This document shows positions 33,941-41,785 of a stretch of DNA of 58,034 nt, piece by piece. The stretch comes from Actinomycetota bacterium (GTDB lineage: Bacteria; Actinomycetota; Humimicrobiia; Humimicrobiales; Humimicrobiaceae), in the NCBI GenBank assembly GCA_028698215.1, contig JAQVDY010000011.1, forward strand, positions 1 through 58,034, read 5' to 3'. A model generated the notes under the pieces. It had not been told where the DNA came from. It did no database searches and saw nothing but the letters and a program-made list of their open reading frames with translations. Numbering within the stretch: position 1 is the stretch's first letter; each line of letters begins with the position of its first letter. A program made the translations under genes and the position numbers.

Positions 33941-34357
33941 ATGAGCAAGAGAAGCATTATTATTATAGTAGTAGTAACCTTAATTTTGGTAGCCATATCA
34001 CTGACTACCTATTACCGGGATCCCGAAATAAAGAACATCTATTTATCAGAGCTTAAAACTAAGCCGATGCCTTCAACTATAGAGCCACTGTTTTATGCCA
34101 GTTCAACTTCTGATATTTATTTGATTATCGAAGCAGAAAATCTTAAGACTCAACACACCCTGGCTGTGGATTGGGAAAAAGAAAACCAGGATGGGTATAG
34201 CCTGGTTCAGCATGATACCATTACTCCCCAAACAGAAGGTTCAGGGACTATCACTATAAGCATGATAAAAAGAGATGGAAGCCTGCAGCCCGGCAAATAC
34301 AAGGTCTCTGTAACCCTGGCCGACCAGGTAGTGGTAGCTTACTTTAAAATTGAATAA
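33941..34357 (+). CDS. Signal-anchored extracytoplasmic protein of unknown function
   Basis: 138 residues. One N-terminal transmembrane helix (about 5-24) followed by an outside domain with a beta-rich, immunoglobulin-like look (SSTSDIYLIIEAENL, GSGTITISMIKRDG, LQPGKYKVSVTLAD). The pattern resembles small ligand- or cell-surface beta-sandwich domains, but no family is assigned. Single-gene unit convergent with the 2-phosphoglycerate kinase gene, 3 bases apart. Ribosome binding site is weak. Confidence 0.65.
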   Translation: MSKRSIIIIVVVTLILVAISLTTYYRDPEIKNIYLSELKTKPMPSTIEPLFYASSTSDIYLIIEAENLKTQHTLAVDWEKENQDGYSLVQHDTITPQTEGSGTITISMIKRDGSLQPGKYKVSVTLADQVVVAYFKIE

Positions 34358-34360
34358 TAC

Positions 34361-35293
34361 TTAAGGACCTACTTTGCTAAACTCTTTTTTAATCCTGGCA
34401 AATATGATTTCCAGAACTTCGGCTACTGTACTGTCCAGGTCATAGTTTATAATTTTTTTTACCCCATTCTTTGCTGCCAGTTCTTCAATATAGAGCTGAA
34501 TTATTTGAATCTTGTCCAGGTGCTTTATATATCTTTGCATGGGTCTGGAGCCCTGGGTCTCAAAAGTCCTTTTAGTAAAATGTTCTTTATGCACTTCCCG
34601 GTCAGGTACTGATATTACTATCTCAATTACCAGGGCCTTGGAAGCAAATTCCTCTATGTCCAGATATCCTGGTACTACATGAGCGCCTTCAATTACAATG
34701 TCTGATTTCTCCTCTACACTTCTCCTTATAATAGCTTCCACTCCTACCGCCACTGCCATTACCTGTTCCCTGAAACCTAAGATAACAGGTTCCACCCCTG
34801 ATGGCGGAAGGGTAAGATTTTTATAAGCATTATAGGAGGAACCTCTCAATGGTCTTATTAATTTATCGGAAACGGATGCTCTCATCACTTCCCTGATGGC
34901 ATCCGTAGATACTATCCTGGTAATGTTTAACCTGCTGGCAATAAGAGTAGCAATAGTTGACTTTCCTACCCCCGTTGCACCCCCTATCAAAATGATGGTT
35001 GGTTTTTTTAGCTTGCCCACTGACTGCCATAAAAGGTATTTCTCCGCATGCTCCAAACCTACTTCCTCTTTTATGAAACGAAAAGCAAGCGATCTCAGTT
35101 CCTCCAGTGAAACGGAATTTATTTTATTGGCAATAAAATACTCCTGTATATCTGAAGCAATTCGATGAGAAGTAACATAATCAAGACCAGCTACTGATAT
35201 GGAAGAAGCTAAAATTCCCTTGGAAAAAGGCAAGCCGCTCTTTTTATCAGAAATTACTATTACATCCGGTTCCAGCGGGTACTGGTTATCCAT
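34361..35293 (-). CDS. pgk2: 2-phosphoglycerate kinase
   Basis: 310 residues. An ATP-cone-like domain (about 12-92) precedes a P-loop kinase domain with GGATGVGKST at 104-113 and STDAIREVMR at 129-138. This two-part architecture is that of archaeal 2-phosphoglycerate kinase, which makes 2,3-bisphosphoglycerate from 2-phosphoglycerate and ATP. The next gene upstream is the cyclase for this product, with no base between them, which strengthens the assignment. Expected cytoplasmic. Activity is inferred from family and context; an alternative is a kinase for a related acid. Confidence 0.82.
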   Translation of the reverse strand: MDNQYPLEPDVIVISDKKSGLPFSKGILASSISVAGLDYVTSHRIASDIQEYFIANKINSVSLEELRSLAFRFIKEEVGLEHAEKYLLWQSVGKLKKPTIILIGGATGVGKSTIATLIASRLNITRIVSTDAIREVMRASVSDKLIRPLRGSSYNAYKNLTLPPSGVEPVILGFREQVMAVAVGVEAIIRRSVEEKSDIVIEGAHVVPGYLDIEEFASKALVIEIVISVPDREVHKEHFTKRTFETQGSRPMQRYIKHLDKIQIIQLYIEELAAKNGVKKIINYDLDSTVAEVLEIIFARIKKEFSKVGP

Positions 35294-36652
35294 TTACTTA
35301 CTTATCCTTCCGTAAATATTTAATAATTCTGCTTCAAACCGGGAATCATTATCCATCACTGGAATATTGTTCATATAGATAATGTTCCGGTTATGGCTAA
35401 AAGCAAAGTCAGTTAGCACATCTACTGATGCCGCTTTCAGTTCGGTCAGTATGGTATCGTAACCTGGGGCTGTTTCCAGATCCTTTCTTAGCAATTTGCG
35501 ATTAGACAGGTTAAAGGAAATATAAACTACCTCGCATTCAAATTGTTTTTCAATATATGATTTCATTTCATCTTCAATCCTGTGTTTGGCTGTCATAGCT
35601 ACAAACACTTTCTTTCCGCTTATGTCTTTCAGGGGTTTGGGCCTAAACACCGAAGTAAATACTTTCGCCTCAGGGTTAAAAAAGCTAACCCGCTCTTTTA
35701 TAAATTCAACCTGTGCCCTGGAGGCTAAAGGAGGCTCGCCCATGGTAATGATAACCATATCTGCCTTCATTATCCGGTAAAGCCCCAGATAACCAATAAT
35801 GCTGTCCCAATCCTGGTAAGCGCCTATTACACAAATTACCGCATCTGTGGCTACATCCGGAACCGAAGCCCCGCTTCCTTCAATAATTACCAGGTCAGGG
35901 CCTATTTTCTCTACCTCTTGTAGTCCCTCCTCTAAATTGGTGAGAAAAATCTTGCCGCCAAAGCCTCCCCCGCATCTCCTGCAGCCAACTGTAGTTATTC
36001 TGCTCATTAGAGCATCTTCCAGGTAGTCTGAACTGGCATGAAGACCCTTCTGGCTTAAATTTAATAAAAATTCCGGAGTTATGTCTATATCTCCCCCTTT
36101 TATCACCTGGGGCTGGGCTGGACCACCCCTGCCCATGGCCAATACGCATACATTTACCCCTTCTTTTACCAATTCCTTGGAAATATGGGAACTAATAGCT
36201 GTCTTGCCAATCCTCTTTCCAGTACCAATAATGGAAATGCTGGGTTTGCTGACAGTATAGGTATTCCGGTTATACTCAAATAGGAAATCTGGACCCATAT
36301 AGCTGCATCCTGCAGCCAGGCAGAAAGAAGCTATTTTCATCCTGGTTCTGTAATTAACTACCGGCTCATCGCTCAAATCATAAGCAATATCAGCATTAAA
36401 TAAGCTCAGGCCCTTGCTGAAATCAGTATCCAGGTCCTTGATGATAAATAGTTTTTCACCAAAATATTGTTCCGGATCATCCATTACCAGCTTCTCTGTC
36501 CCCCCTAAAAAAATGATTCCTACCACTTCCCCTGGAAAAATATTTTTTAACTTCTGTATGGCATCATGGGTAACATCGGGATAATGCTCTCCGTCTATTA
36601 AGGCTACCAGCCGTTTATTTAAGTTCTTTTTTCTCTTTAATAAATCTATCAT
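35294..36652 (-). CDS. cpgS: Cyclic 2,3-diphosphoglycerate synthetase
   Basis: 452 residues, matching the length of the Methanothermus enzyme. The N-terminal third starts RLVALIDGEHYPDVTHDAI; a P-loop GTGKRIGKT lies at 143-151, followed by MGRGGPAQPQVI (173-184), a glycine/cysteine-rich CRRCGGGFGG (224-233) and IIEGSGASVP (257-265). This pattern is that of the COG2403 family containing cDPG synthetase, which closes 2,3-bisphosphoglycerate into its cyclic anhydride with ATP. Adjacent 2-phosphoglycerate kinase supports this. It overlaps the upstream phosphoesterase gene by 38 bases. Confidence 0.8.
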   Translation of the reverse strand: MIDLLKRKKNLNKRLVALIDGEHYPDVTHDAIQKLKNIFPGEVVGIIFLGGTEKLVMDDPEQYFGEKLFIIKDLDTDFSKGLSLFNADIAYDLSDEPVVNYRTRMKIASFCLAAGCSYMGPDFLFEYNRNTYTVSKPSISIIGTGKRIGKTAISSHISKELVKEGVNVCVLAMGRGGPAQPQVIKGGDIDITPEFLLNLSQKGLHASSDYLEDALMSRITTVGCRRCGGGFGGKIFLTNLEEGLQEVEKIGPDLVIIEGSGASVPDVATDAVICVIGAYQDWDSIIGYLGLYRIMKADMVIITMGEPPLASRAQVEFIKERVSFFNPEAKVFTSVFRPKPLKDISGKKVFVAMTAKHRIEDEMKSYIEKQFECEVVYISFNLSNRKLLRKDLETAPGYDTILTELKAASVDVLTDFAFSHNRNIIYMNNIPVMDNDSRFEAELLNIYGRISK

Positions 36653-37421
36653 TTATTTTCTTCTTATCCGTTTTTCTTTTTAAACCTAATACTTTTTCCA
36701 CCTTATCAAAAGGAAACCTTCTGTATATATCTATGGAATCCGGCCTGATATTTATTACATTGTAGCTGGGTTCAATTTTACCCCTTAAACGAAGGCAGGA
36801 AACTGTACCGGCAGTAAGTATGTACATGTCTTCTACACTCCAGATATAAGGAACATGCTTATGGCCGCAAAGGACCAGATCAACCTCACATTCAGCCAGG
36901 ACCTCCAGCACATCCCCGGCATCAGTAACTATATTTCGTTCACGGCCAGTTTTGGGGATGGGGATAAGGTGATGGTGCATGCTAAATATTTTGTATTGGC
37001 TTTGGTCACATTTATTGAATTCATTTCTAATGAACTTATAATATTCCCTTCCTATCTGCCCATTGTCTAAATCAGGTTCACTGGAATCAGCCGCTACTAC
37101 CGTTACTCCCTTATCCTTAAAACTAAGATATCTTTCTCCATATATATCTTCAAAGTGGAGGTATCCCACATTTCGGGAATCATGGTTTCCCGGTTGCACT
37201 ATAATATTGGCACATTTTATCGGAGCCAGGTAATTCTTGACTGTATCATATTCCCTTCTATACCCGTTGCCGGTAAGATCCCCGGTAATTATTACCATAT
37301 CCGGATCAAGTTCATTTATTTCATCTATGGCCCTGGTTAGCAGGCTGGGAACAAATTGAGCTTCTCCCACATGCAAATCAGATATTTGAACAATGGTAGT
37401 CTCCTGTTGTTTACCATTCAT
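36615..37421 (-). CDS. Calcineurin-like metallophosphoesterase (CpdA type)
   Basis: 268 residues with AAAGGA before the ATG. All dinuclear metal motifs are present: DLH (Asp15, His17), GDLT (47-50), GNHD (78-81), HHH (149-151) and GHKH (186-189). This is the class III phosphodiesterase arrangement, whose members cleave cyclic nucleotides or other phosphodiesters. It overlaps the cyclic-diphosphoglycerate synthetase gene and is first of the three. Hydrolysis or recycling of cyclic 2,3-diphosphoglycerate is an attractive inference from context alone. The tail (about 240-268) is very lysine-rich. Confidence 0.85.
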   Translation of the reverse strand: MNGKQQETTIVQISDLHVGEAQFVPSLLTRAIDEINELDPDMVIITGDLTGNGYRREYDTVKNYLAPIKCANIIVQPGNHDSRNVGYLHFEDIYGERYLSFKDKGVTVVAADSSEPDLDNGQIGREYYKFIRNEFNKCDQSQYKIFSMHHHLIPIPKTGRERNIVTDAGDVLEVLAECEVDLVLCGHKHVPYIWSVEDMYILTAGTVSCLRLRGKIEPSYNVINIRPDSIDIYRRFPFDKVEKVLGLKRKTDKKKINDRFIKEKKELK

Positions 37422-37455
37422 AACATTCCTTTCCCAACATTAATAAAACAGCAGT

Positions 37456-38586
37456 TTAATATCTTAAAAATCTAATTTTACGGGCAAGTTGCTGATAACT
37501 CTTTTCTCCTCTCAGAACCTGGCAGCATGTCTTAAACATCTTATCATTTTTTTTAAGTATATTATATATTAGATAGGGAAACAGGAAAAAAAGCCTGGAA
37601 AAAAGCATGGAAATCCTGATATCTTCATATAGGCTGTCCCCTATCTCCTGGCTGTAATGGTTAAAATCGTAACTGCCCGCATCCAAAGCGGATTTTATGC
37701 TGTGATAAGCCAATAATGCGCTCCTAAAACCATTATATAAGCCTTCGCCGGTAAAGGCATCTCCCAATCCTGCGGCATCTCCTACTGCCAGTATCCTGTA
37801 TTTGCTCACCGGGGCAGAGGATTTTTTTACCGGAATGCACTGCCCGTAAAGCTTAAAAACAGTATCCACCCCTTTAAATAGGGCATAACCGGAAAGAAAC
37901 TTCTTAAAATATTCTTTTATATAAGCAGCATTTTGATAGGGGCCTCCAATACCTACAGATAAGTAATCTTTTTTAGGAAATATCCAAGCGTATCCCTTCC
38001 TAATTCCTCCAAAATCTATGGAGGCATTGTTATCAAGATCAAGTATTCCGTTTAAGCCCTCCCTGCCAAGTTGGAATTCGTAACCTATGATTTTAAATAA
38101 TTGCCCGGATGATATAAGGGTCCTATGCACCAGCCCCCTTATTCCATCTGCCCCCACCAGGACCTTGCCCTCAAAACTGGCCCCAGGTGTATCTACCGTA
38201 ACCCCATAGTTATGGGTTTTGTAACCTGTAACCGGGCATTTATACCGGTACCGGGCACCCTTTTCCTGCGCCTTTTGTGCTAAAAATTGGTCAAATATTT
38301 TCCTATCAACCATATATATTAAAGGGTCATCAAAAATACGGTTAACTATATTTTGAGCCCGGTATGAAAAATAAATACCATAAATAGTCTTTTCCACCAC
38401 CGGGGAGATATCGAAAGGCAGCAATTGGGCGGCTCTATACTGGAGGCCTCCGGCACATATTTTTAAACGGGGAAATAATTTTTTTTCCAGCACCAGGGTT
38501 TTTATATCGTTTGAAGCCAGAAGGTAAGCCAGAAGGTTGCCCGAAGGCCCTGCGCCTGAAATAATTACATCATATTTATGACTCAT
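37456..38586 (-). CDS. Geranylgeranyl-reductase-family flavoprotein
   Basis: 376 residues from ATG 38586. Starts at 38595 or at GTG 38619 are possible, but the latter lies inside a perfect hairpin and is unlikely. FAD motifs: ISGAGPSGNLLAYLLA, VGADGIRGLVHR and AVGDAAGLGDAFTGEGLYNG. The PxxxCxGG-like region FPRLKICAGGLQYRA is characteristic of geranylgeranyl reductases, which saturate isoprenoid chains of lipids, quinones or chlorophyll. Substrate unknown here; a menaquinone side chain or polyprenyl carrier is possible. 34 bases upstream of the phosphoesterase, perhaps the same transcript. Confidence 0.78.
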   Translation of the reverse strand: MSHKYDVIISGAGPSGNLLAYLLASNDIKTLVLEKKLFPRLKICAGGLQYRAAQLLPFDISPVVEKTIYGIYFSYRAQNIVNRIFDDPLIYMVDRKIFDQFLAQKAQEKGARYRYKCPVTGYKTHNYGVTVDTPGASFEGKVLVGADGIRGLVHRTLISSGQLFKIIGYEFQLGREGLNGILDLDNNASIDFGGIRKGYAWIFPKKDYLSVGIGGPYQNAAYIKEYFKKFLSGYALFKGVDTVFKLYGQCIPVKKSSAPVSKYRILAVGDAAGLGDAFTGEGLYNGFRSALLAYHSIKSALDAGSYDFNHYSQEIGDSLYEDIRISMLFSRLFFLFPYLIYNILKKNDKMFKTCCQVLRGEKSYQQLARKIRFLRY

Positions 38587-38604
38587 ATAATTCATTTTAC
38601 TTAA

Positions 38605-38650
38605 AATACAATAAAGCACAATATAGTTAAATACTGTGCTTTATTGTATT
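38605..38650 (-). terminator. Perfect 16-bp hairpin after the MsmX-type ATPase gene
   Basis: Arms 38605-38620 and 38635-38650 pair perfectly (core TACAATAAAGCACA) around a 14-base loop. On the minus strand it lies 16 bases after the ABC ATPase stop and is followed by a short TTTTAAG run, so partial termination is likely. The AT-rich, symmetric structure could also act in the plus direction or as an operator for the flavoprotein gene. Confidence 0.5.
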
Positions 38651-38665
38651 CAATCAGCAGTGAAC

Positions 38666-39763
38666 TTAAATATAAGCCTGTTCAGTTTTTCTGTCAAAAA
38701 GATGAGCCTGGTCTATATCCACATAAAGCTTGATATCCTGCCCATCAGTAACCTTGGATTTGGGAGATACCCTGGCCGTAATCAGAACCCCATCAATATC
38801 TATATAGGCATATATCTCTGCCCCCATAGGTTCGGTTACTTCCACCCTGGACACCAGGGTATTGCCTTCACCAGCACCCTGGATAAAATCACTATCCTCC
38901 AAGTCTTCAGGCCTAATGCCCAATACTACATCTTTGCCTGCCAGATCGTTGTTCTTTATAACTTCCCGCAGCTTCTCGGTAGTATCTAATGTGAACTTCT
39001 TATTGTAAAGCTTTAAGTCATCTGTAACCTTTACATCCACAAAATTCATAGCAGGGCTGCCAATAAAACCAGCCACAAACATATTGTTAGGATGGTCATA
39101 GACTTCCTGGGGAGGCCCTATTTGCTGTACTAGTCCATCCTTCATGATGATAATTTTATCAGCCATGGTCATGGCTTCTGTTTGGTCATGGGTTACATAG
39201 ATGATGGTTGCATTAAGCCTATGATGGAGCTTGGCTATCTCGGTTCTCATCTGTACCCTTAATTTTGCATCCAGATTAGACAGCGGTTCATCCATTAAGA
39301 ATACTTTGGGATTTCTAACAATAGCCCTGCCTAATGCCACCCTTTGGCGCTGGCCGCCAGATAATTGCTTGGGTTTTCTTTTAAGCAGTTCCTCAATTTT
39401 TAATATTTTGGCCGCTTCCTGCACCCTCTGTTCGATCTCTGCTTTGGGGGTTTTCCTTAATTTAAGGCCAAATGCCATATTATCATATACATTCATGTGG
39501 GGGTAAAGGGCATAGTTCTGGAAGACCATAGCGATGTCCCTATCCTTGGGAGGAACATCGTTGACCAGCCTGTCTCCGATATATATTTCTCCTTCCGTTA
39601 TCTCCTCCAGCCCCGCCACCATGCGCAGGGTGGTTGTTTTCCCGCAACCGGAAGGTCCTACCAATACCACGAACTCCTGATCTTCTACCATCGTGTTCAT
39701 CTCGTTTACAGCAATAACGTCATCGAATTTTTTGGTTAGGTTTTTCAGAGTAACCTTGGCCAT
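38666..39763 (-). CDS. ABC transporter ATPase, UgpC/MsmX/MalK type
   Basis: 365 residues with AAAGGAG before the ATG. Nucleotide-binding domain (1-235): Walker A GPSGCGKTT, Q-loop VFQNYALYPHMNV, signature LSGGQRQRVALGRAIV, Walker B VFLMDEPLSNLDAKLR and H-loop YVTHD. The C-terminal half has the MOBE/TOBE-type regulatory domain of sugar importers. It stands alone, with no permease or binding-protein genes nearby. Such orphan ATPases (MsmX) serve several sugar importers, and the binding protein at 1-467 is a possible partner. Confidence 0.9.
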   Translation of the reverse strand: MAKVTLKNLTKKFDDVIAVNEMNTMVEDQEFVVLVGPSGCGKTTTLRMVAGLEEITEGEIYIGDRLVNDVPPKDRDIAMVFQNYALYPHMNVYDNMAFGLKLRKTPKAEIEQRVQEAAKILKIEELLKRKPKQLSGGQRQRVALGRAIVRNPKVFLMDEPLSNLDAKLRVQMRTEIAKLHHRLNATIIYVTHDQTEAMTMADKIIIMKDGLVQQIGPPQEVYDHPNNMFVAGFIGSPAMNFVDVKVTDDLKLYNKKFTLDTTEKLREVIKNNDLAGKDVVLGIRPEDLEDSDFIQGAGEGNTLVSRVEVTEPMGAEIYAYIDIDGVLITARVSPKSKVTDGQDIKLYVDIDQAHLFDRKTEQAYI

Positions 39764-39819
39764 TTTGGTCTCCTTTATAGAAAATAATAATTACTTAAGG
39801 ATTATATACCAAAAAAAGC

Positions 39820-40659
39820 CTATTTTCTATAATCGGCTATATAATTCATGCCGTAAGGATCCCGTCCAGCCAAAAAATCTGCTGCTTTCATGGCTGTCCT
39901 AAGGCCCTCGGTTAAAGGATCAGCAATGGGGGCACACAAGCCTTCAAAGATGGACATGGTTATAAAAGCAATATTTAGCAGGCTGCGGTTAGGCATACCA
40001 AAACTTATATTGGAGGCTCCCATAGTGGTGGAAACCCCAAATTCCCGGGTAACCATCCGTAAGGTATCCAAAGTTATCCTGGCAGAATTGGAATCAGTAG
40101 AATTAGTCATAACCAGGCAATCAAAGACGAGATTTTCCCTGCCAATATTTAATGACTCTGCTTTGGCTATTATTTTTTTGGCAATATTGAACCTGGTCTC
40201 AGGGTCTTTGGGAATACCCTTCTCATCGCAGGTTAAACATACAACTGCGCTTCCGCTTTCCTTTACCACCGGGAGTATTTCTTCCATAGATTTTTCTTCC
40301 CCAGTTACTGAATTTATCAGTAACTTATAAGGGCAAACTTCCATGGCCGCTTTTAAGGCCTGCGGATTAGATGAATCGATACAAATTGGCCTGTCAGTAA
40401 CTTCCATAACCGCTTTGACTGCCTGGGGAAGCAATTTAACCTCATCTACCCCCACTGCACCTACATTAATATCAATAATTTCTGCCCCTGCCCCTGCCTG
40501 TTCTATGGCATCCTGTTTTACCATTTCCAGCTTTCCTTCTTTCAGCTCCTCAGCTAATGCTTTTCGGCCAGTAGGATTTATCCTTTCGGCAATAATTACT
40601 GTAGGAAGATTAAGGCCAAATTTTACTTCACATTTATTTCCGGTTAAAACTGTTTCCAT
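39820..40659 (-). CDS. Methyltetrahydrofolate-dependent methyltransferase (MeTr/AcsE-like)
   Basis: 279 residues, a pterin-binding TIM barrel of the dihydropteroate-synthase type. IIAERINPTGRKALAEEL, GAEIIDINVGAVGVDE, CIDSSNPQALKAA and NSVTGEEKSMEEILP are hallmarks of enzymes that move the methyl group of methyl-tetrahydrofolate to a corrinoid protein. It lacks fused homocysteine, cobalamin or activation domains, and no corrinoid protein gene is adjacent. A role in one-carbon or acetyl-CoA metabolism is inferred. Lies 16 bases after hisC. Confidence 0.83.
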   Translation of the reverse strand: METVLTGNKCEVKFGLNLPTVIIAERINPTGRKALAEELKEGKLEMVKQDAIEQAGAGAEIIDINVGAVGVDEVKLLPQAVKAVMEVTDRPICIDSSNPQALKAAMEVCPYKLLINSVTGEEKSMEEILPVVKESGSAVVCLTCDEKGIPKDPETRFNIAKKIIAKAESLNIGRENLVFDCLVMTNSTDSNSARITLDTLRMVTREFGVSTTMGASNISFGMPNRSLLNIAFITMSIFEGLCAPIADPLTEGLRTAMKAADFLAGRDPYGMNYIADYRK

Positions 40660-40675
40660 AGTTTATCACCCTTTT

Positions 40676-41785
40676 CTAATTATTATATTGATGGTATATT
40701 TTTATGAAATTTTCCAAAAATTTATCATTAATGGGGGGTAGGGAAATAGTTACCCTTATAAAACCGTCAATCCCCAAATTACATCCAGGCCTGACTATAA
40801 AACCCTGTCTTAGCAGCTCTTCTATTATTTGATTGGTATACTTGCCGGTTTCAATAATAAAAAAATTAGCCTGGGAGTCAATATACCTAATATTGTGTTC
40901 ATCCAGCCTGCTATAAAATTTCTTCTTTTCCTGCTGTATTTGTTTTACCGAAGACTCTATTTCCTGGCGGTGATTGAGAGCAGCTAACGCTGCAGCCTGG
41001 GCCAGGGAATTGACATTAAAGGGTAGTCTTATCCTATTTAAGTCCTTTATAATCCTTTTATCTGCCGCTCCATAGCCTACCCTTAGCCCGGCTAAAGCAA
41101 ATATCTTGGAAAAGGTCCTGAGTATTACCAGATTGGAAAATTTATTCAGGTAACTCAAACTATTAACATCAGCTTCAGGAGATACATATTCCACATAGGC
41201 TTCATCCAGTACTACCAAAGCCTGGCCCTGGAGCCGCTCCAGGACATATTCAAAATCCTTTTGGCTTATGGCAGTACCGGTAGGGTTGTGGGGGCTGGTT
41301 AAAAACAATATTTTGGTATGGCTGTCTACCGCCGAAACCATATTTTTAATATCCTGGCGGAATTGGGACAGGGGAATTTTTCTTACTTCTCCCCCGCATT
41401 TTAGGGCAGCCTTCTCATAGATGAGAAAGGTGGGGTCAGCTACCACTACATTACTGCTGTTTTCCACATAACAGTCGCAAAGCATCTCTATCACTTGATC
41501 GGTACCATTACCTATTATTAAGTTATCCTCATCCGTATTAAGCAACTGGGCTAATTTTTCCCTAAGCAGTGTACAGTTGGCATCAGGATAATAATTAACC
41601 TTGGCCGCTTCCCGGCATATTGCATCCACCACTGCCTTATGGGGACCTTCCATGTTTTCATTGGAAGCTAGTTTGTAAACCTCTCTTAATCCGTATTTTT
41701 TCTTTATTTCCTCTAAGGTCCTGCCCGGAATATATTCCGGTATATCCTGCAAACATTTTCTTATTTCCATATTAGTCCTGTTCAA
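40676..41785 (-). CDS. hisC: Histidinol-phosphate aminotransferase
   Basis: 369 residues, fold-type I aminotransferase. ASNENMEGPHKAVVDAI near the N-terminus, ASNENM- and SPHNPTGTAI substrate motifs, and the PLP lysine in TFSKIFALAGLRVGYG. It converts imidazole-acetol phosphate to histidinol phosphate. The ATG overlaps the end of hisD by 14 bases. The other his genes are not in the window. Paralogues acting on aromatic or cobalamin precursors exist, but hisD adjacency favours histidine synthesis. Confidence 0.9.
   Translation of the reverse strand: MNRTNMEIRKCLQDIPEYIPGRTLEEIKKKYGLREVYKLASNENMEGPHKAVVDAICREAAKVNYYPDANCTLLREKLAQLLNTDEDNLIIGNGTDQVIEMLCDCYVENSSNVVVADPTFLIYEKAALKCGGEVRKIPLSQFRQDIKNMVSAVDSHTKILFLTSPHNPTGTAISQKDFEYVLERLQGQALVVLDEAYVEYVSPEADVNSLSYLNKFSNLVILRTFSKIFALAGLRVGYGAADKRIIKDLNRIRLPFNVNSLAQAAALAALNHRQEIESSVKQIQQEKKKFYSRLDEHNIRYIDSQANFFIIETGKYTNQIIEELLRQGFIVRPGCNLGIDGFIRVTISLPPINDKFLENFIKIYHQYNN

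Noticed and set aside
38586-38619. Upstream GTG start for the geranylgeranyl-reductase-like gene
   Set aside because: It lies inside one arm of a perfect 16-bp hairpin and adds residues not fitting the family start.
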